Part shown: positions 5,578 to 6,189 of the stretch, one piece after another | Layout of the letters: each line of letters begins with the position of its first letter | Numbering within the stretch: position 1 is the stretch's first letter | Assembly (NCBI GenBank): GCA_003219945.1 | Contig: QHQV01000066.1 | Coordinates: forward strand, 1 to 6,189 | Reading direction: 5' to 3' | DNA length: 6,189 bases | Source: Verrucomicrobiota bacterium | GTDB lineage: Bacteria; Verrucomicrobiota; Verrucomicrobiia; Chthoniobacterales; UBA10450 | Position numbers and translations under genes: made by a program | The notes under the pieces: generated by a model | Told to the model about the DNA's origin: nothing | Databases searched by the model: none | The model's input: the letters and a program-made list of their open reading frames with translations, nothing else

Positions 5578-6189
5578 CTACAACTCGATGACCTGCGCGG
5601 AGTGAATGTCCTCGCTCGCGTGAATTTCGCGGAGCAACTCTTCGCTAGGGGCGGTATCGAGATTCAACACCGTGAGCGCCGTGCCGCCAGCCTGATTTCG
5701 GCTGAGTGACATCGTGGCGATGTTGACGCCGTGCTCGCCGAGCAACGTGCCGATCCGCCCGACCATTCCGGGACGATCCGTGTTTTCCAGCACGAGCACC
5801 ACGCCCTGCGGCCGGGCTTCGACCGGTCGGTTGTTGATGCTCACAATTCGCGGCGTTGCTCCGAAGAATGCGCCACCCACTGAAACGGTTCTCCCTTCGC
5901 CGACGGCGGAGACCTCGAGCATGTCAGTATAATCGCCGGGCGCACTGAGCCGTGATTCGCTCACCCTTAAACCGAGCGTTTCAGCAAACGCGGGCGCGTT
6001 CACTTCGTTGATTTCGCTGCCACCGGCGATTTGGAGAAAGCCTTTCAGAGCTGCGCGCGTGATTGCAGTTGTATCAACTTCGTTAACCTTGCCGCTGTAG
6101 TTGATGTTGAGCGACTCCGCGCGTTTCGGCGCGATCTGCGAGAGAAATTTGCCGAGCTTTTCGGCAAAGCGCAGATGCGGTCCGATGAT
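5578..6189 (-). CDS. serA: D-3-phosphoglycerate dehydrogenase, C-terminal part (start outside window)
   Basis: The last 203 residues of the long form of SerA, which oxidises 3-phosphoglycerate to 3-phosphohydroxypyruvate in the first step of serine synthesis. The visible part begins with IIGPHLRFAEKLGKFLSQIA, the end of the catalytic portion, continues through the intervening (ASB) domain at about 15-125 (LNINYSGKVNEVDTTAITRAALKG, then VNAPAFAETLGL), and ends in an ACT domain at about 129-202 (VVLVLENTDRPGMVGRIGTLL, then EHGVNIATMSLSR). ACT domains of this kind usually bind serine for feedback inhibition. The NAD-binding and catalytic domains lie beyond base 6189. The frame is open across the window edge; GTG 6001-6003 is an internal valine, not the start. 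The stop TAG is at 5578-5580, followed by GC-rich hairpins. Confidence 0.95.
   Translation of the reverse strand: MIGPHLRFAEKLGKFLSQIAPKRAESLNINYSGKVNEVDTTAITRAALKGFLQIAGGSEINEVNAPAFAETLGLRVSESRLSAPGDYTDMLEVSAVGEGRTVSVGGAFFGATPRIVSINNRPVEARPQGVVLVLENTDRPGMVGRIGTLLGEHGVNIATMSLSRNQAGGTALTVLNLDTAPSEELLREIHASEDIHSAQVIEL

Noticed and set aside
5578..6003. A stand-alone 141-residue ACT-domain protein starting at GTG 6001-6003
   Set aside because: The frame stays open to the window edge and the upstream 62 codons encode recognisable SerA sequence, so it is the end of a longer gene.
1..6189. CRISPR array, tRNA or rRNA genes, toxin-antitoxin pair, phage genes
   Set aside because: No regularly spaced repeats, no cloverleaf or rRNA-like sequence was noticed, and all sizeable frames are accounted for by the listed genes.

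Overview
The window looks like chromosomal DNA of a free-living, probably soil or environmental, bacterium of moderately high GC. Every supported gene lies on the minus strand. The long FtsX/MacB permease resembles the orphan permeases that are abundant in Acidobacteriota and also occur in Verrucomicrobiota, and the NtrC-type regulator resembles homologues from the same groups. I cannot decide between these phyla from this window. Good Shine-Dalgarno sequences are absent before most starts.

In transcription order (right to left): the C-terminal part of SerA, 3-phosphoglycerate dehydrogenase (5578-6189, start outside the window); a 270-base non-coding stretch rich in small hairpins; a GlsB/YeaQ/YmgE-family small membrane protein (5046-5306); a cluster of three short-loop hairpins; a YedA-like EamA/DMT exporter (3970-4941); a short gap with a dyad; an MbfA-like protein made of a ferritin-like domain fused to a VIT1/CCC1 iron/manganese transporter (2716-3882); an FtsX/MacB-type permease that is shorter than its family (1022-2689); a 40-codon leftover of a second VIT1 gene (871-993, with possible homology slightly further); and a sigma-54-dependent NtrC-family response regulator (1-855, C-terminus outside the window).

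The most unusual structure is the 3' end of the VIT1 gene, which occurs twice, as 96-base direct repeats at 2716-2811 and 871-966, with the permease gene between them. The repeats differ at 10 of 96 bases and nine of these fall at third codon positions, so both copies evolved as protein-coding sequence. The distal copy also lacks 16 codons in frame. The permease itself seems to have lost roughly 250 residues in frame. Together these point to a locus rearranged by duplication, insertion and deletion.

Functionally, the left part could be a regulator placed next to a transporter permease it may control. The middle is iron handling at the membrane, and the right is housekeeping metabolism and general membrane or stress proteins. 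No complete novel defence or mobile system is visible.
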